The notes below the pieces were generated by a model. That model ran no database searches, was not told the origin of the DNA, and saw only the letters and a program-made list of their open reading frames with translations. The position numbers were made by a program, and so were the translations under genes. From positions 1 to 64,000 of the forward strand of contig JAIQFK010000018.1 of assembly GCA_020073305.1 (NCBI GenBank): DNA of 64,000 bases, written 5' to 3'. The stretch comes from Terriglobia bacterium. GTDB taxonomy: Bacteria; Acidobacteriota; Terriglobia; Bryobacterales; Bryobacteraceae. How positions within the stretch are numbered: position 1 is the first letter of the stretch; the number at the start of each line of letters is the position of its first letter. Shown here piece after piece: positions 36,468 to 46,002 of the stretch.

Positions 36468-37877
36468 ATGCGATTCCATATGGACGAGTCCGTGCAGCAG
36501 TCCACCCGAGCAGCTCGAGCCATCGCTGTCAGCCGCCTCGTTCTCATTGTGGGATTCGGGGGCCTGTTGCTCTTGATGGGTTTTGCGGGAGTCGACAGCC
36601 TGCAGGCGTTGCGGCAGATTCAGAGAAGTAATGACGAGATTCGCGAGGACTTCCTGTCGCGGACCAGGGTCCTCGAGCGGATCCGGTCTGATCTCTACCT
36701 CTCGGGTACCTATGTCCGGGACTACTTGCTTGAGCCCGAAAGTCAGAAGGCGGAGAGCCACCGGCTCAGTCTGGTCCAGGCCCGGAACGATATGGACTCC
36801 GCGTTGCAGAAGTATCAAGCCCTGCTAAACACGCAAGAATCAGGTCCGTTTCATAGCCTGACGCAAGAGCTCACGGTCTACTGGAAGGTGCTGGAGCCGG
36901 TGTTGCTTTGGAACTCCGCTCAGAGGCGTGAGCATGGCTACGCTTTTCTGCGGGACGAGGTTTTCCCGCGGCGCACGGCGATGCTCCACATCGCCGACCA
37001 GATCGCTGGGATCAACGAGTCACAGTTGAATGCGGGCAGGGAAAAGGTGGTCCGGACTTTTTCACAGTTCCGCCAACGTCTGGTCATTACGATCGGGTTG
37101 ACAATCGGTGTGGGTCTGCTCTTGGCCGCCTTCAGCATGAGCAAGATCCTGCGTCTGGAAGCGGAGACCGCGGCCCGCTATCAAGAGATCGCCACGGCAC
37201 GCGCGGAACTGAAGCAGCTCTCTGCCCGTCTGGTAGAGGTGCAGGAAAATGAGCGGCGCTCCATCTCGCGCGAGTTGCATGATGAAGTCGGCCAAGCGCT
37301 TACCGGTGTCCGCGTCGAACTGGCCAACCTGTCGAGAAAGATCCGGGGTAAGGAAGTGGATGGGCTGGACGCTAAAGTAGACGACATCAAACAGATGGTC
37401 GACGACTCGGTGGGAGTGGTGCGGAATATGGCATTGCTCTTGCGGCCTTCCATGCTGGACGACCTGGGTCTGGTCCCGGCCTTGCAGTGGCAGGCCCGCG
37501 AGGTATCGAAGAGGACCGGGATGCGTGTGAAGGTAGCGGCGGAAGGAGTTTCGGAGGACCTGCCGGAAGAGCACAAAACCTGCATCTATCGGATCGTCCA
37601 GGAGGCCCTTCACAATTGCGTCCAGCACTCCGCGGCCAGTATGGCGCGGGTCACGGTTCAGCAGGAGACCGGCCGCATCCTGCTCGCCATCCAGGACGAC
37701 GGGAAAGGGTTCGACGCGGAACACGAGCGAGGCATGGGACTGCTGGGCATGCAGGAGCGCGTGAGCCATCTGGGAGGTACGTTCTCGGTCGAATCGCTGC
37801 CCGAACGCGGCGCTATCGTGTGCATCGTCCTTCCCCTGGCGAAACCTGTAGAAGACCAGCTACAAGCCACCACATGA
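36468..37877 (+). CDS. NarL-type sensor histidine kinase (HisKA_3)
   Basis: Start at 36468 follows GGAGG with 9-nt spacing and gives 469 residues. Transmembrane helices at about 20-40 and 205-224 enclose a helical sensor domain of the four-helix-bundle type. Then come a short coiled coil and a HisKA_3 domain with acceptor His271 in SISRELHDEVGQALTG. The ATPase domain shows EALHNCVQHS (N-box) and DDGKGF (G1 box), then GMGLLGMQERV. All residues needed for activity are present. Its stop overlaps the response regulator start. It likely senses pump substrates or envelope stress. Confidence 0.92.
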   Translation: MRFHMDESVQQSTRAARAIAVSRLVLIVGFGGLLLLMGFAGVDSLQALRQIQRSNDEIREDFLSRTRVLERIRSDLYLSGTYVRDYLLEPESQKAESHRLSLVQARNDMDSALQKYQALLNTQESGPFHSLTQELTVYWKVLEPVLLWNSAQRREHGYAFLRDEVFPRRTAMLHIADQIAGINESQLNAGREKVVRTFSQFRQRLVITIGLTIGVGLLLAAFSMSKILRLEAETAARYQEIATARAELKQLSARLVEVQENERRSISRELHDEVGQALTGVRVELANLSRKIRGKEVDGLDAKVDDIKQMVDDSVGVVRNMALLLRPSMLDDLGLVPALQWQAREVSKRTGMRVKVAAEGVSEDLPEEHKTCIYRIVQEALHNCVQHSAASMARVTVQQETGRILLAIQDDGKGFDAEHERGMGLLGMQERVSHLGGTFSVESLPERGAIVCIVLPLAKPVEDQLQATT

Positions 37878-38524
37878 ACATCATCCGGATTCTGTTAGCT
37901 GACGATCACACCGTGGTTCGCAAGGGCCTCGGTCTCCTGCTCGAGAGCCATTCCGGATTCAAGGTGATTGCCGAAGCCGCTGACGGGCGGGAAGCTGTCG
38001 CCATGGCGGAAGCCCATCGGCCTGACGTGGTTGTGCTGGACGTTGCCATGCCGCTGCTCAACGGCATCGAAGCCGCACGTCAAATCTCTGCCAAGCTGCC
38101 GCAGACCGCCATCGTATTTCTGAGCATGCATTCCGACGAAGGTTATGTGCTCAAAGCCTTGAAGTCCGGAGCGAAAGCCTATCTGTTGAAGGACTCGGCA
38201 GAGTACGACCTGATTAACGCCATCAAAGCCGTCAGCGAAGGGAAGGCTTTCTTCAGTCCCGCGATCAGCAGGATGCTGGTAGAGGATTACATGCGGCAAA
38301 TGCGTGAACGGGAAGTGGAGGATAGCTATGAGCTACTGACCACGCGCGAGCGCGAGATTCTGCAGTTGTTTGCAGAGGGAAAGTCGGCAAAAGAAGTCGC
38401 TGCTCTCCTGAATCTCAGCCTCTACACCGTTGAAACTCACCGCAGCAACATCTTTCAGAAGTTGAATTTGCATAGTGTAGCGGAGTTGATCCTTTATGCC
38501 GTGCGCAAAGGTGTGATTAGCTGA
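37874..38524 (+). CDS. NarL/FixJ-family response regulator
   Basis: Start at 37874 (ATGA overlap with the kinase stop) gives 216 residues. The receiver has LLADDHTVV, the acceptor Asp in VVLDVAMPLLNG and the Lys in YLLKDS. A LuxR-type helix-turn-helix at about 150-210 reads LTTREREILQLFAEGKSAKE then LSLYTVETHRSNIFQKL. It is the cognate partner of the preceding kinase and the probable regulator of the efflux operon. No binding site could be identified by eye. Confidence 0.93.
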   Translation: MNIIRILLADDHTVVRKGLGLLLESHSGFKVIAEAADGREAVAMAEAHRPDVVVLDVAMPLLNGIEAARQISAKLPQTAIVFLSMHSDEGYVLKALKSGAKAYLLKDSAEYDLINAIKAVSEGKAFFSPAISRMLVEDYMRQMREREVEDSYELLTTREREILQLFAEGKSAKEVAALLNLSLYTVETHRSNIFQKLNLHSVAELILYAVRKGVIS

Positions 38525-38527
38525 CTT

Positions 38528-38544
38528 GCCCCCGCTAACGGGGC
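38528..38544. terminator. Short GC hairpin between convergent operons
   Basis: CCCCG-CTAA-CGGGG (38530-38543) forms a compact stem-loop exactly between the response regulator stop (38524) and the gmaS stop (38545). No T-tract follows on either strand, so it would be a weak or factor-assisted bidirectional terminator. Confidence 0.45.
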
Positions 38545-39876
38545 TTAGAAAGTGTGCAGGTAGTGGTCCAGTTCCCACTGGCTGATGCTCTGGTGGTACT
38601 GGCGCCACTCTTCGCGCTTCACGCCGGCATAATATGCCGCGTAGTCCTTTCCGAGGGCATGATGAAGAACATCGTCCTGCTCGAAGCAGTCGAGCGCCTC
38701 CCGCAGCGTGGTGGGCAGGAATGCAATGTTGTGGCGGACTAAGTCTTGTTCGGACATTTCGTAAAGATTCTCGCTATTCGCGTGCCCTGGGTCGATCTTG
38801 TTCTCGATGCCATCGAGGCCCGCCGCAAGCATCGCGGCGCTGGCGAGGTAAGGATTCGCGGCGCCATCCACGGCGCGATTCTCGATGCGGCCCGGACCCG
38901 GGACGCGAATCATTTGCGTGCGGTTCGATGCGCCGTACGTGACGTACACCGGCGCCCAGGTGGCGCCTGAGCGTGGCGCCCCGCGGATCAGGCGCTTATA
39001 GCTGTTCACCAGCGGCGCAATCACGGCCGCCAGGCCGCGGGCGTGGTGCAGCAGCCCACCCATGAACCACCGAGCCATCTGCGAAAGACCCATTGCGTCG
39101 CGATCATCCAGGAACAGGTTCTTGCCGCTTTGAGCGTCGGCCAGACTCATGTGATAGTGTGCTCCGTTGCCGGTCAGATTCGCGAACGGCTTGGGCATGA
39201 AGGTAGCCCAGAGACCATGCTGCTCCGCGACCGTCCGGACCATCCACTTGAAGAACGTCTTGCGATCGGCTGTGGTCATTGCGTCGGAGTACGTCCAATT
39301 GATCTCAAATTGGCAGTTGGCGTCTTCGTGATCGTTGGCATAGGGGTCCCAGCCCAGCTCCTGCGTGTAGCGCAGCAGGGTCGTCATCACGTCCAGGTTG
39401 CGGTGCAACGCGCGCAGATCGTAACAGGGTTTGGCAGTGTTATCGAGGGCGTCCCACGGTTCGTACTCCTCGTGCGAGTTCTTCTTGAGCAGCATGAACT
39501 CGGGTTCCACGCCGACGTGAAAGACATAACCCTTCTGCCGGGCACGCTCCAGTTGCCGGGTCAGGATGGTTCGTGGGCAGTACGGCCAGGGCTTGGCGTT
39601 GACGTGGAGGTTCCCGGGCACCCAGGCCACGTTTTTCCGCCACGGCAGCACCATCAGAGAATTGAAATCCGGAATGCTCAGAATATCCGGATCGTGGGGG
39701 CCCTGGTTCAGGTCTCCAGCGGCAAAGCCGGCGAAGCCCGCACCTTCGCGCGCCATGTCGTCGATGTGCGAGGCGGGCACCAGCTTGGCCTTCGGCGCGC
39801 CACTCAGCTCCACGAACGAGCAAAAGAAATATTCGATGCCCTTGTCTTTGACCAGTGCCTTGATCTGATCCAACAT
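38545..39876 (-). CDS. gmaS: Gamma-glutamylmethylamide synthetase (GlnA-type III-like)
   Basis: This 443-residue glutamine-synthetase-fold ligase lacks the C-terminal adenylylation region of classical GlnA. Its sequence (DKGIEYFFCSFVELSGAPKA, VGVEPEFMLLKK, NGAHYHMSLAD) matches the type III/GlnT branch that contains GmaS. GmaS joins methylamine to glutamate with ATP to give gamma-glutamylmethylamide. It is the last gene of an operon that otherwise encodes N-methylglutamate synthase and dehydrogenase, which is the main reason to choose GmaS over a glutamine synthetase. A GAGG site lies 9 nt before the ATG. Confidence 0.85.
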   Translation of the reverse strand: MLDQIKALVKDKGIEYFFCSFVELSGAPKAKLVPASHIDDMAREGAGFAGFAAGDLNQGPHDPDILSIPDFNSLMVLPWRKNVAWVPGNLHVNAKPWPYCPRTILTRQLERARQKGYVFHVGVEPEFMLLKKNSHEEYEPWDALDNTAKPCYDLRALHRNLDVMTTLLRYTQELGWDPYANDHEDANCQFEINWTYSDAMTTADRKTFFKWMVRTVAEQHGLWATFMPKPFANLTGNGAHYHMSLADAQSGKNLFLDDRDAMGLSQMARWFMGGLLHHARGLAAVIAPLVNSYKRLIRGAPRSGATWAPVYVTYGASNRTQMIRVPGPGRIENRAVDGAANPYLASAAMLAAGLDGIENKIDPGHANSENLYEMSEQDLVRHNIAFLPTTLREALDCFEQDDVLHHALGKDYAAYYAGVKREEWRQYHQSISQWELDHYLHTF

Positions 39877-39890
39877 TGTGATGACCTCAA

Positions 39891-41105
39891 TTACGATGAA
39901 ACGGCTGCCGCGGCTTTCTCGCCGACCAGTTGCCCCCCGTAGAATCGCGCCGGCGAGAACGCTTCAATGAGCTTGGGCGTCTTGCGCGTCGCGATGAGTT
40001 CAGCCAGCAGCTTGGCTGCCGCGGGAGCGGCCTTGAAACCATATGTACCCCAGCCGACGTCTACGTAATAATTCTCCACCTCGCGCGAGACCCCGATGAT
40101 GGGCGCATAATCCGGGGTCATGTCGCAAATACCGGCCCACTGCCGCAGCACGCGCAACCCGGAAAGTTGCGGGAAAAGCTCGAGCGTATAGGAAGCCATC
40201 TGCTCGAGTGTGGGCAGCGTTCCCTTCAGGCTGTACGACTGGTACGGATCGATTTCGGCGCCGATTACCAGTTCGCCCTTGTCCGTCTGGTTCACATAGA
40301 CGTGCAGGCTGGCCGAGACGATTACTTTATCGAGAAATGGCTTGAGAGGCTCGGTCACGCAGGCCTGCAGCGGATGGCTCACAATGGGCAGGGTTACGCC
40401 CGCCAGCTTCGCCACCATCGATGCCCAGCCTGCCGTGGCGTTCACCACCGTGCCGGCGGCAATCTCCCCGCGCGTGGTGATTACGCTTTCGGCCTTGCCG
40501 CGCGCTACGCGAACGCCGGTGACTTCCGTGTGGGGATGAATCTCGACGCCCATGCGGTCACACGCGCGCGCGTAGCCCCAGACGACCGCGTCGTGCCGGA
40601 TGATGCCGCCGGGCGGATGGTAGAGCGCGGCCAGCACGGGCAGGCGCGGCCGGTCGCTCATATCCATGGTCGGAACCAATTTGCGGATTTCTGGGGGATA
40701 GATGACGCGGCTATCCACTCCCAGCACTTGATTGTTTTCGGCGCGCACGCGCAAGCCGGCGATGGCGGAGTCGGTATGCGCCAGCGTCAGGTGGCCGCAC
40801 TGGCTGAACAGGAGATTCCATTCCAGTTCTCTCGAAAGCCGCTCGTAGAGCCGCACGGATTCTTCGTAGAACGGAATGCCCTCGGGCGTGCGGTAATTCG
40901 AGCGGATAATCGCCGTGTTGCGCCCGCTATTGCCGCAGCCGAGATAACCGCGTTCGAGCACCGCGACGTTGCGAATCCCGTGGCGCGAAGCCAGATAGTA
41001 GGCGATGCCAAGCCCATGGACACCCGCACCGATGATGGCCACGTCGTAACTCGGCTTCAGCTCGTGCGCGCGCCACATGCGCTGCTTGCGGAAAAGCTGC
41101 ATCAT
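39891..41105 (-). CDS. mgdA: N-methylglutamate dehydrogenase subunit A (SoxB-like flavoprotein)
   Basis: A 404-residue flavoprotein of the sarcosine oxidase beta type. The dinucleotide motif VAIIGAGVHGLGIAYYLASR starts at residue 22. GGIIRHDAVVWGYAR places His171 at about the position of the histidine that carries covalent FMN in heterotetrameric sarcosine oxidase. In this operon it most likely oxidises N-methylglutamate, releasing glutamate and passing the methyl carbon to tetrahydrofolate in the GcvT-like subunit. Its start overlaps the gamma-like subunit stop, and gmaS follows after 14 nt. A sarcosine oxidase role is the main alternative. Confidence 0.82.
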   Translation of the reverse strand: MMQLFRKQRMWRAHELKPSYDVAIIGAGVHGLGIAYYLASRHGIRNVAVLERGYLGCGNSGRNTAIIRSNYRTPEGIPFYEESVRLYERLSRELEWNLLFSQCGHLTLAHTDSAIAGLRVRAENNQVLGVDSRVIYPPEIRKLVPTMDMSDRPRLPVLAALYHPPGGIIRHDAVVWGYARACDRMGVEIHPHTEVTGVRVARGKAESVITTRGEIAAGTVVNATAGWASMVAKLAGVTLPIVSHPLQACVTEPLKPFLDKVIVSASLHVYVNQTDKGELVIGAEIDPYQSYSLKGTLPTLEQMASYTLELFPQLSGLRVLRQWAGICDMTPDYAPIIGVSREVENYYVDVGWGTYGFKAAPAAAKLLAELIATRKTPKLIEAFSPARFYGGQLVGEKAAAAVSS

Positions 41106-41758
41106 GCCCCGCCACCCAGGAATTCGAGCGCCTTCAATCCGAACGGCGCCAGTTGAAACTCATGGCCGGCGTGGAGGATGGCTTCCCAGACGCTTTCGCC
41201 ATATTCGCGGCTCACCAGAATGTGGAACGCCGGCATGCCCTCCAGGTCGTCGCGCAGCACGATGCCCGGTACATGTGCCAGGCTTGCCTGCCCGCAGTCA
41301 AGATTTTGAAGGGCGGATACGTTGAGCGAGGTCAGCTTGCGCAGGATCTCGCGGCTCCGCGGACCGGCCAGCAGAAACTGCGCATATACAGAGGTCACGT
41401 CGGTAATGTAGACCGGTGGCGGTAAGGACAGATCCCGAGACGCCGGAAACGAACGAAGATTCGCAATGAGGGCGTCGCGTTTCGTCGGCTCACACGTGAC
41501 CAGATAATGCTGCGGCGAGAGACACCAGTCGCGAGCAGAGCCAACAGCCGGCGGAGTCTTCAGACCATAGCCCTTGAGATCCAGCTTCGTCATCCAACTC
41601 AAATCGCTCAGGCCGGCGTTCTTCGATAGCTGCTCGGCTTCCTTTTGCGCCCACGTGAAGTATGCCGGGACCTGCCAGCCGTGGTGCTCCATGAGGTTGG
41701 CGCCGGCGCGCTGGTGTGCGTGAAACAGGGGTGTCTGCCGGATCGCGGGCATGGTCAC
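41102..41758 (-). CDS. mgdD: N-methylglutamate dehydrogenase subunit D (SoxG-like)
   Basis: A 218-residue protein related to the gamma subunit of heterotetrameric sarcosine oxidase and to GcvT/YgfZ folds (DLSWMTKLDLKGYGLKTPPA, VTDVTSVYAQFLLAGPRSREIL). The gamma subunit is structural. It overlaps the genes on both sides by 4 nt (ATGA), so subunits are made in step. Assignment rests mostly on context, as this subunit is poorly conserved. Confidence 0.78.
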   Translation of the reverse strand: MTMPAIRQTPLFHAHQRAGANLMEHHGWQVPAYFTWAQKEAEQLSKNAGLSDLSWMTKLDLKGYGLKTPPAVGSARDWCLSPQHYLVTCEPTKRDALIANLRSFPASRDLSLPPPVYITDVTSVYAQFLLAGPRSREILRKLTSLNVSALQNLDCGQASLAHVPGIVLRDDLEGMPAFHILVSREYGESVWEAILHAGHEFQLAPFGLKALEFLGGGA

Positions 41759-44412
41759 ATTCTCAGGCGCTCGCCTGCGGGATCGTAAAACGCTTCCGGC
41801 ACGATCCGCGCCCGAGCCGTGCTGCCGTTGACGCGGATTTGGATCTCAGTGCCCTCCGTAGCGGATTTGGCCGCCACCCATGCGAGCCCGACCGCTTTTC
41901 CATTTTTGGGAGAGTAGCGCGCGCTGGTGACTCGGCCGGCGAGTGCGCCATCCACGAGAATCGCCGCGCCATCTTGCGGCACAGCGTCATCGTTCATGAC
42001 GAAGCCCACCAGGTTTTGCTGTGGGGCGGCTTCGGCCTGGCGCGATAGAGCATTGCGCCCGATGAAATCCGGCTTATCGAGCTTGGCGACCCACGCCATG
42101 CCTGCTTCGTACGGATTCGAGAGTGCGTCGGTGTCCACGCCGACGATTACGTGCCGCTTCTCCAGGCGGAGCAACCGCTGCGCCTCCACACCGAACGGCC
42201 GGATGTCGTAGGCTTTACCGGCCTCCAGCAATCTTGCCCAAAGATATTCGCCGTATTCGGCGGGGAAGTGAATCTCCCAGCCGGTCTCGCCGACAAAACC
42301 GATGCGCAGCAGCAGCGCCGGCGCTCCGGCCACTTCGGCCTCACGGCACGCCATGTATGGAAACGCCTTGCTCGAAAGATCGCAGGCCGTGAGGGTCTTG
42401 AGAACATCGCGAGCCTGCGGACCTGCCAGGTTCACCGCCGCACGCCCGCCCGTGACATTCGTAATATGCACGTCCCAGCCGGTTCCCACCAGCCACCATT
42501 CGAGCCACTGCTGGACGAAATCCAGATTGCCGGTGGTCGTCGTGATGAAGTAGTGATCTTCCGCGAGCCGTGAGATGGTGCCGTCGTCCAGCATGATTCC
42601 GGCTTCGTCGCAGAGGACCGAGTAGCGGACGCGGCCCGGCTTCAGATCCGAGAAGCGATTGGTGTAGACCTTGTCGAGCAGTTTGCCCGCATCACGCCCC
42701 TTCACGTCAAGCTTGCCCAACGTACTGACGTCGATGAGCCCGGCTCGCTCCCGAACGGCGCGGTACTCCTCCTCGACGCAGGATCGTTCGGACTCGCACG
42801 ATGCGCTCTTGTAATAGCGCGGCCGCTTCCACTCGCCCATGTCCATCCAGACGGCGCCCGATTGATCGTGCGCATCGTGCATCGGCGTGCGGCGGATGGG
42901 ATGGTGCCGCGGACCGGCGAGCGCGCCGAGCGTTACGGAAGGATTCGGCGGCCGGGAAGTTGTGACGCCCGTCTCGGCCATCGTTCGCCCTGTTTCGTGC
43001 GCGCAAGCGCCGATGCCCGCCAGCTGGCACATCCTGCCCTGGCACGGGCCCATGGTCAGCGTGGTGTAGCGCTTGAGAGTCTCGATGTGATCGAAGCCTT
43101 CGCTGATGCCATCGCGAAGATCGGCCGTGCTGACGTCCGAGCAAAAACAAACGAATGAGCGTTTGTGGAAGGGCACGTGTTTCGGTGGAAGTGACATGGC
43201 GCGCGTGAGCGAAGCGCCGGTCACCTCACCCGCCGCCTTCACGTTCGCCGGCAGATCGACGGGCAGGAAAGCACCGCGCTCGTCGCTCCACGCCAGCTTT
43301 CCACCCGCTTGGTGCAGCAGGCCGGCATCCGGCACGCGCTGCCCGCACATGACGACAAGGTCGCAGGCGACTTCGCCGTTCTGAGTCCTTATGCCCGTGA
43401 CGTGCGAGGAACCTGTCGCCGAGATCACTTCACCGGGCGCAAGCACCGCGACCAGCTCGATTCCGGCCCCGCGCAGGTCGTCCGCTACTTCATCGGCGTG
43501 CGCGCCGTTGGCAACAATCACCGCGCTCGTACCCGGTTTGATCCCGTGCAGATGAATGAGTCTCTGGACCCCGGTTGAAAGCATCACGCCCGGCAGGTCG
43601 TTATTCTCGAAAGTGAACGGAACCTCATAAACGCCTGTGGCAACCACCACGCGTTTCGCGCGCAGGTGAATCAAGCGTTCGATCGCCCCCGCGTGGGGGT
43701 TCGCGTGCAGAACGCCCAACAGGTTCCCTTCATACAGACCGAAACAGTATGCTCGCGAAATGATTTCGACGGAGGGCATCGACCGGAGCTGCGCGATCAC
43801 GGCAGCCGGAACGTCCCCAGCCCGTTTTCGATATCTCAGATGGCCGCCCAACTCCGGCTGATCATCGATGAGCACGATCTGAGATCCGCCCTGGCCAAGC
43901 TCCAGTGCGGCCTGCAATCCCGCCGGGCCGCCGCCAATCACCGCAGTCTCCGCATTCATCCAGGCGTGCTCGTAGTCTTTCGAGCCGTTGCCCGGTTCGG
44001 GAGCGATGCCCAGGCCCGCGACCTTACGAATGTAAGGCTCGGCAGCGTGCCAGGACCACTCGTGCGTCATGGTCTTGTAGTACCAGCCCACGGGCATGAG
44101 CCCGTCGAAGCGCTGCACCGCGGCCAGCCAGTCGTGGTCGAGCGACGGATACGCATTCTGGTGCCGCACCGCCATTCCCGCGCGCACCGGCGTGATGCAC
44201 GCCCGCACATTGGGAGTGCCGTCCACATTCATCATGCAGTTGGGACACTTGCCCGCCAGGCACAGTAGTCCGCGCGGCCGGTGGTATTTGAAGCTGCGGG
44301 TGAAAATTCGGCGTCCGGCGCGATAGAGCGCGGAAGCCACGGTGTCGCCGGAGCGTGCCTCAAGGGTCTCGCCGTCGAATTGAAACGTGAATCGATCCGA
44401 GCTGTCAGCCAT
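41755..44412 (-). CDS. mgdC: N-methylglutamate dehydrogenase subunit C (SoxA-like, large subunit)
   Basis: At 885 residues it is somewhat shorter than many SoxA proteins (about 950-1000). Domains in order: an N-terminal Fer2_4-type domain (residues 1-100, with CLAGKCPNCMMNVDG), an NAD/FAD-type Rossmann domain (AVIGGGPAGLQAALELG, about 157-175), a cysteine-rich BFD-like segment (FVCFCSDVSTADL ... GPCQGRMCQLAG, about 420-470), and a C-terminal GcvT-like THF-binding domain (from about 505). It should channel the methyl group as methylene-THF. Overlaps link it to mgdB and mgdD. Confidence 0.85.
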   Translation of the reverse strand: MADSSDRFTFQFDGETLEARSGDTVASALYRAGRRIFTRSFKYHRPRGLLCLAGKCPNCMMNVDGTPNVRACITPVRAGMAVRHQNAYPSLDHDWLAAVQRFDGLMPVGWYYKTMTHEWSWHAAEPYIRKVAGLGIAPEPGNGSKDYEHAWMNAETAVIGGGPAGLQAALELGQGGSQIVLIDDQPELGGHLRYRKRAGDVPAAVIAQLRSMPSVEIISRAYCFGLYEGNLLGVLHANPHAGAIERLIHLRAKRVVVATGVYEVPFTFENNDLPGVMLSTGVQRLIHLHGIKPGTSAVIVANGAHADEVADDLRGAGIELVAVLAPGEVISATGSSHVTGIRTQNGEVACDLVVMCGQRVPDAGLLHQAGGKLAWSDERGAFLPVDLPANVKAAGEVTGASLTRAMSLPPKHVPFHKRSFVCFCSDVSTADLRDGISEGFDHIETLKRYTTLTMGPCQGRMCQLAGIGACAHETGRTMAETGVTTSRPPNPSVTLGALAGPRHHPIRRTPMHDAHDQSGAVWMDMGEWKRPRYYKSASCESERSCVEEEYRAVRERAGLIDVSTLGKLDVKGRDAGKLLDKVYTNRFSDLKPGRVRYSVLCDEAGIMLDDGTISRLAEDHYFITTTTGNLDFVQQWLEWWLVGTGWDVHITNVTGGRAAVNLAGPQARDVLKTLTACDLSSKAFPYMACREAEVAGAPALLLRIGFVGETGWEIHFPAEYGEYLWARLLEAGKAYDIRPFGVEAQRLLRLEKRHVIVGVDTDALSNPYEAGMAWVAKLDKPDFIGRNALSRQAEAAPQQNLVGFVMNDDAVPQDGAAILVDGALAGRVTSARYSPKNGKAVGLAWVAAKSATEGTEIQIRVNGSTARARIVPEAFYDPAGERLRM

Positions 44413-44663
44413 TATTCAGGAAAAAATGCCTCTACAACTTCATTGGTCGTCGTGTTTCTCAACGCCTGGAGCCACTGGCGGCAGCCCGAGCGATGGAACC
44501 ACCACTCCTTCTGCACACCCGCTTCATTGGCTTTCGTGTACGTGTATTCCATCCATTCCGCGGCCGCCGCTGCCGGCTGAGGCCGCGCCTTCACCTCGCC
44601 GCCGAAACGAAACTCGTAAACGCTACGATGGCCGCAGTGGGGGCAGGGAATCAGGAAAGACAC
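44412..44663 (-). CDS. mgdB: N-methylglutamate dehydrogenase subunit B (SoxD-like)
   Basis: An 83-residue zinc-binding small subunit. I start it at a GTG (44663) because GGGAGG lies 8 nt upstream and the protein then opens VSFLIPCPHCGHRSVYEFRF, exactly like SoxD. An ATG at 44711 would add 16 unlikely residues and overlap mgsC. CPHC near the N-terminus and HRSGC near residue 57 supply the zinc ligands known for the delta subunit. The stop overlaps the mgdC start by 1 nt, and the start is 4 nt after the mgsC stop. Confidence 0.85.
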   Translation of the reverse strand: MSFLIPCPHCGHRSVYEFRFGGEVKARPQPAAAAAEWMEYTYTKANEAGVQKEWWFHRSGCRQWLQALRNTTTNEVVEAFFPE

Positions 44664-44667
44664 CGCA

Positions 44668-46002
44668 TCACCTCCCGAAAACCTTTCTCGTGCCGGCCAG
44701 CGGAATGCCACAAATCGCAGACGCCTCCATGGAAAGCGCCGCCATATCTTCCGGCTCGAGATGATGAATGTCCGACTTGCCGCATGCTCGCGCCAGCATC
44801 TGGATCTCGAGCGTCATGGCGCGCAGCAGGTTGGCGACTCGCTCCGCGCCCTCGTCCATATCGAGCCGCTTCATCAGTTCCGGATCCTGCGTGGTGATGC
44901 CCACCGGACACCGGCCCGTGTGGCAGTGATGACAATGATGCGGCTCCGTGCCCAGCTGCTGGTAATCTTCGACGTACAGGGGCCGGTTGCAGTTGAGCGC
45001 GATCAGCGCCGCGGTGCCGATGTAGACGGCGTCCGCACCGAGCGCGATGGCTTTGGCCGCGTCCACGCCGTCGCGGATGCCGCCCGCGATGATCAACTGC
45101 ACTTCACCATACAGGCCGATGTCCTCGAGCGCCGCGCGAGCCTCGCAGACCGCGGCCAGCGTCGGAATGCCGGTGTGTTCCTGCAGGATCGCGGGCGAAG
45201 CGCCGGTGCCGCCTTCCATGCCGTCCACCACGATCACGTCCGCACCCGCCTTGGCCGCGAGCTTCACGTCATCAAACACGCGGCTTGCGCCCATCTTGAT
45301 AAAGATGGGGACCTGCCAATCGGTCGCCTCGCGCAACTCCTCGACCTTGATGATCATGTCATCCGGCCCGAGGAAATCGGGATGGCGTGCGGGGCTGCGC
45401 TGATCCACGCCCACGGGCAGGTCGCGCTGCTTGGCGATAACATCCGAGACCTTCGAGCCAAGCAACAATCCGCCCGTGCCCGGTTTGGCGCCTTGGCCGA
45501 TGGTCAACTCGATGGCATCGGCCATGCGCATGTGGTGGATGTTGATGCCGTACCGCGAGGGCAGCACTTCATAGATCAGTGTGCGGCTGTTCTCTCGCTC
45601 GGCCATGAGCATGCCGCCGTCGCCGGTGGTGTTGGAGGAGCCGGCCGTTCGTGCACCGCGCGCCAGCGCCACCTTGGCGTTGTATGACAGCGCGCCCCAG
45701 CTCATGCCGGTGATCATCACAGGAATGTCGAGCTCGATGGGCTTGCGCGCGAATCGCTTGCCGAGCACGGTCTTGGTCGAACACTTTTCGCGATAGCCTT
45801 CGAGCGGGATGCGTGTGAGCGAACAGGGGAGAAAAGTGAGGTCGTCGAAGGTAGCCCAGCGGCGTTCGCGCAGCGTGCCCCAGCCACGAATGCGATAGAG
45901 ACCCGATGCCGCTTTGGCCTGGATGTCCTCAATGACAGCCGGTTGAAATGTGCCGGAGGCTTGCAGAAGATCTTTCAGAGCGCCTCCTGCCAGACTTTCC
46001 AT
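44668..46002 (-). CDS. mgsC: N-methylglutamate synthase subunit C (FMN-binding, GltB2-like)
   Basis: The 444 residues correspond to the FMN-binding synthase domain of glutamate synthase standing alone. Visible parts are MITGMSWGALSYNAKVALAR, SNTTGDGGM, IELTIGQGAKPGTGG, the barrel strand VIVVDGMEGGTGASP, and an iron-sulfur cluster segment HHCHHCHTGRCPVG. In the N-methylglutamate pathway, MgsABC uses glutamate-gamma-methylamide to make N-methylglutamate. Its start lies 28 nt inside mgsB. Confidence 0.87.
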   Translation of the reverse strand: MESLAGGALKDLLQASGTFQPAVIEDIQAKAASGLYRIRGWGTLRERRWATFDDLTFLPCSLTRIPLEGYREKCSTKTVLGKRFARKPIELDIPVMITGMSWGALSYNAKVALARGARTAGSSNTTGDGGMLMAERENSRTLIYEVLPSRYGINIHHMRMADAIELTIGQGAKPGTGGLLLGSKVSDVIAKQRDLPVGVDQRSPARHPDFLGPDDMIIKVEELREATDWQVPIFIKMGASRVFDDVKLAAKAGADVIVVDGMEGGTGASPAILQEHTGIPTLAAVCEARAALEDIGLYGEVQLIIAGGIRDGVDAAKAIALGADAVYIGTAALIALNCNRPLYVEDYQQLGTEPHHCHHCHTGRCPVGITTQDPELMKRLDMDEGAERVANLLRAMTLEIQMLARACGKSDIHHLEPEDMAALSMEASAICGIPLAGTRKVFGR

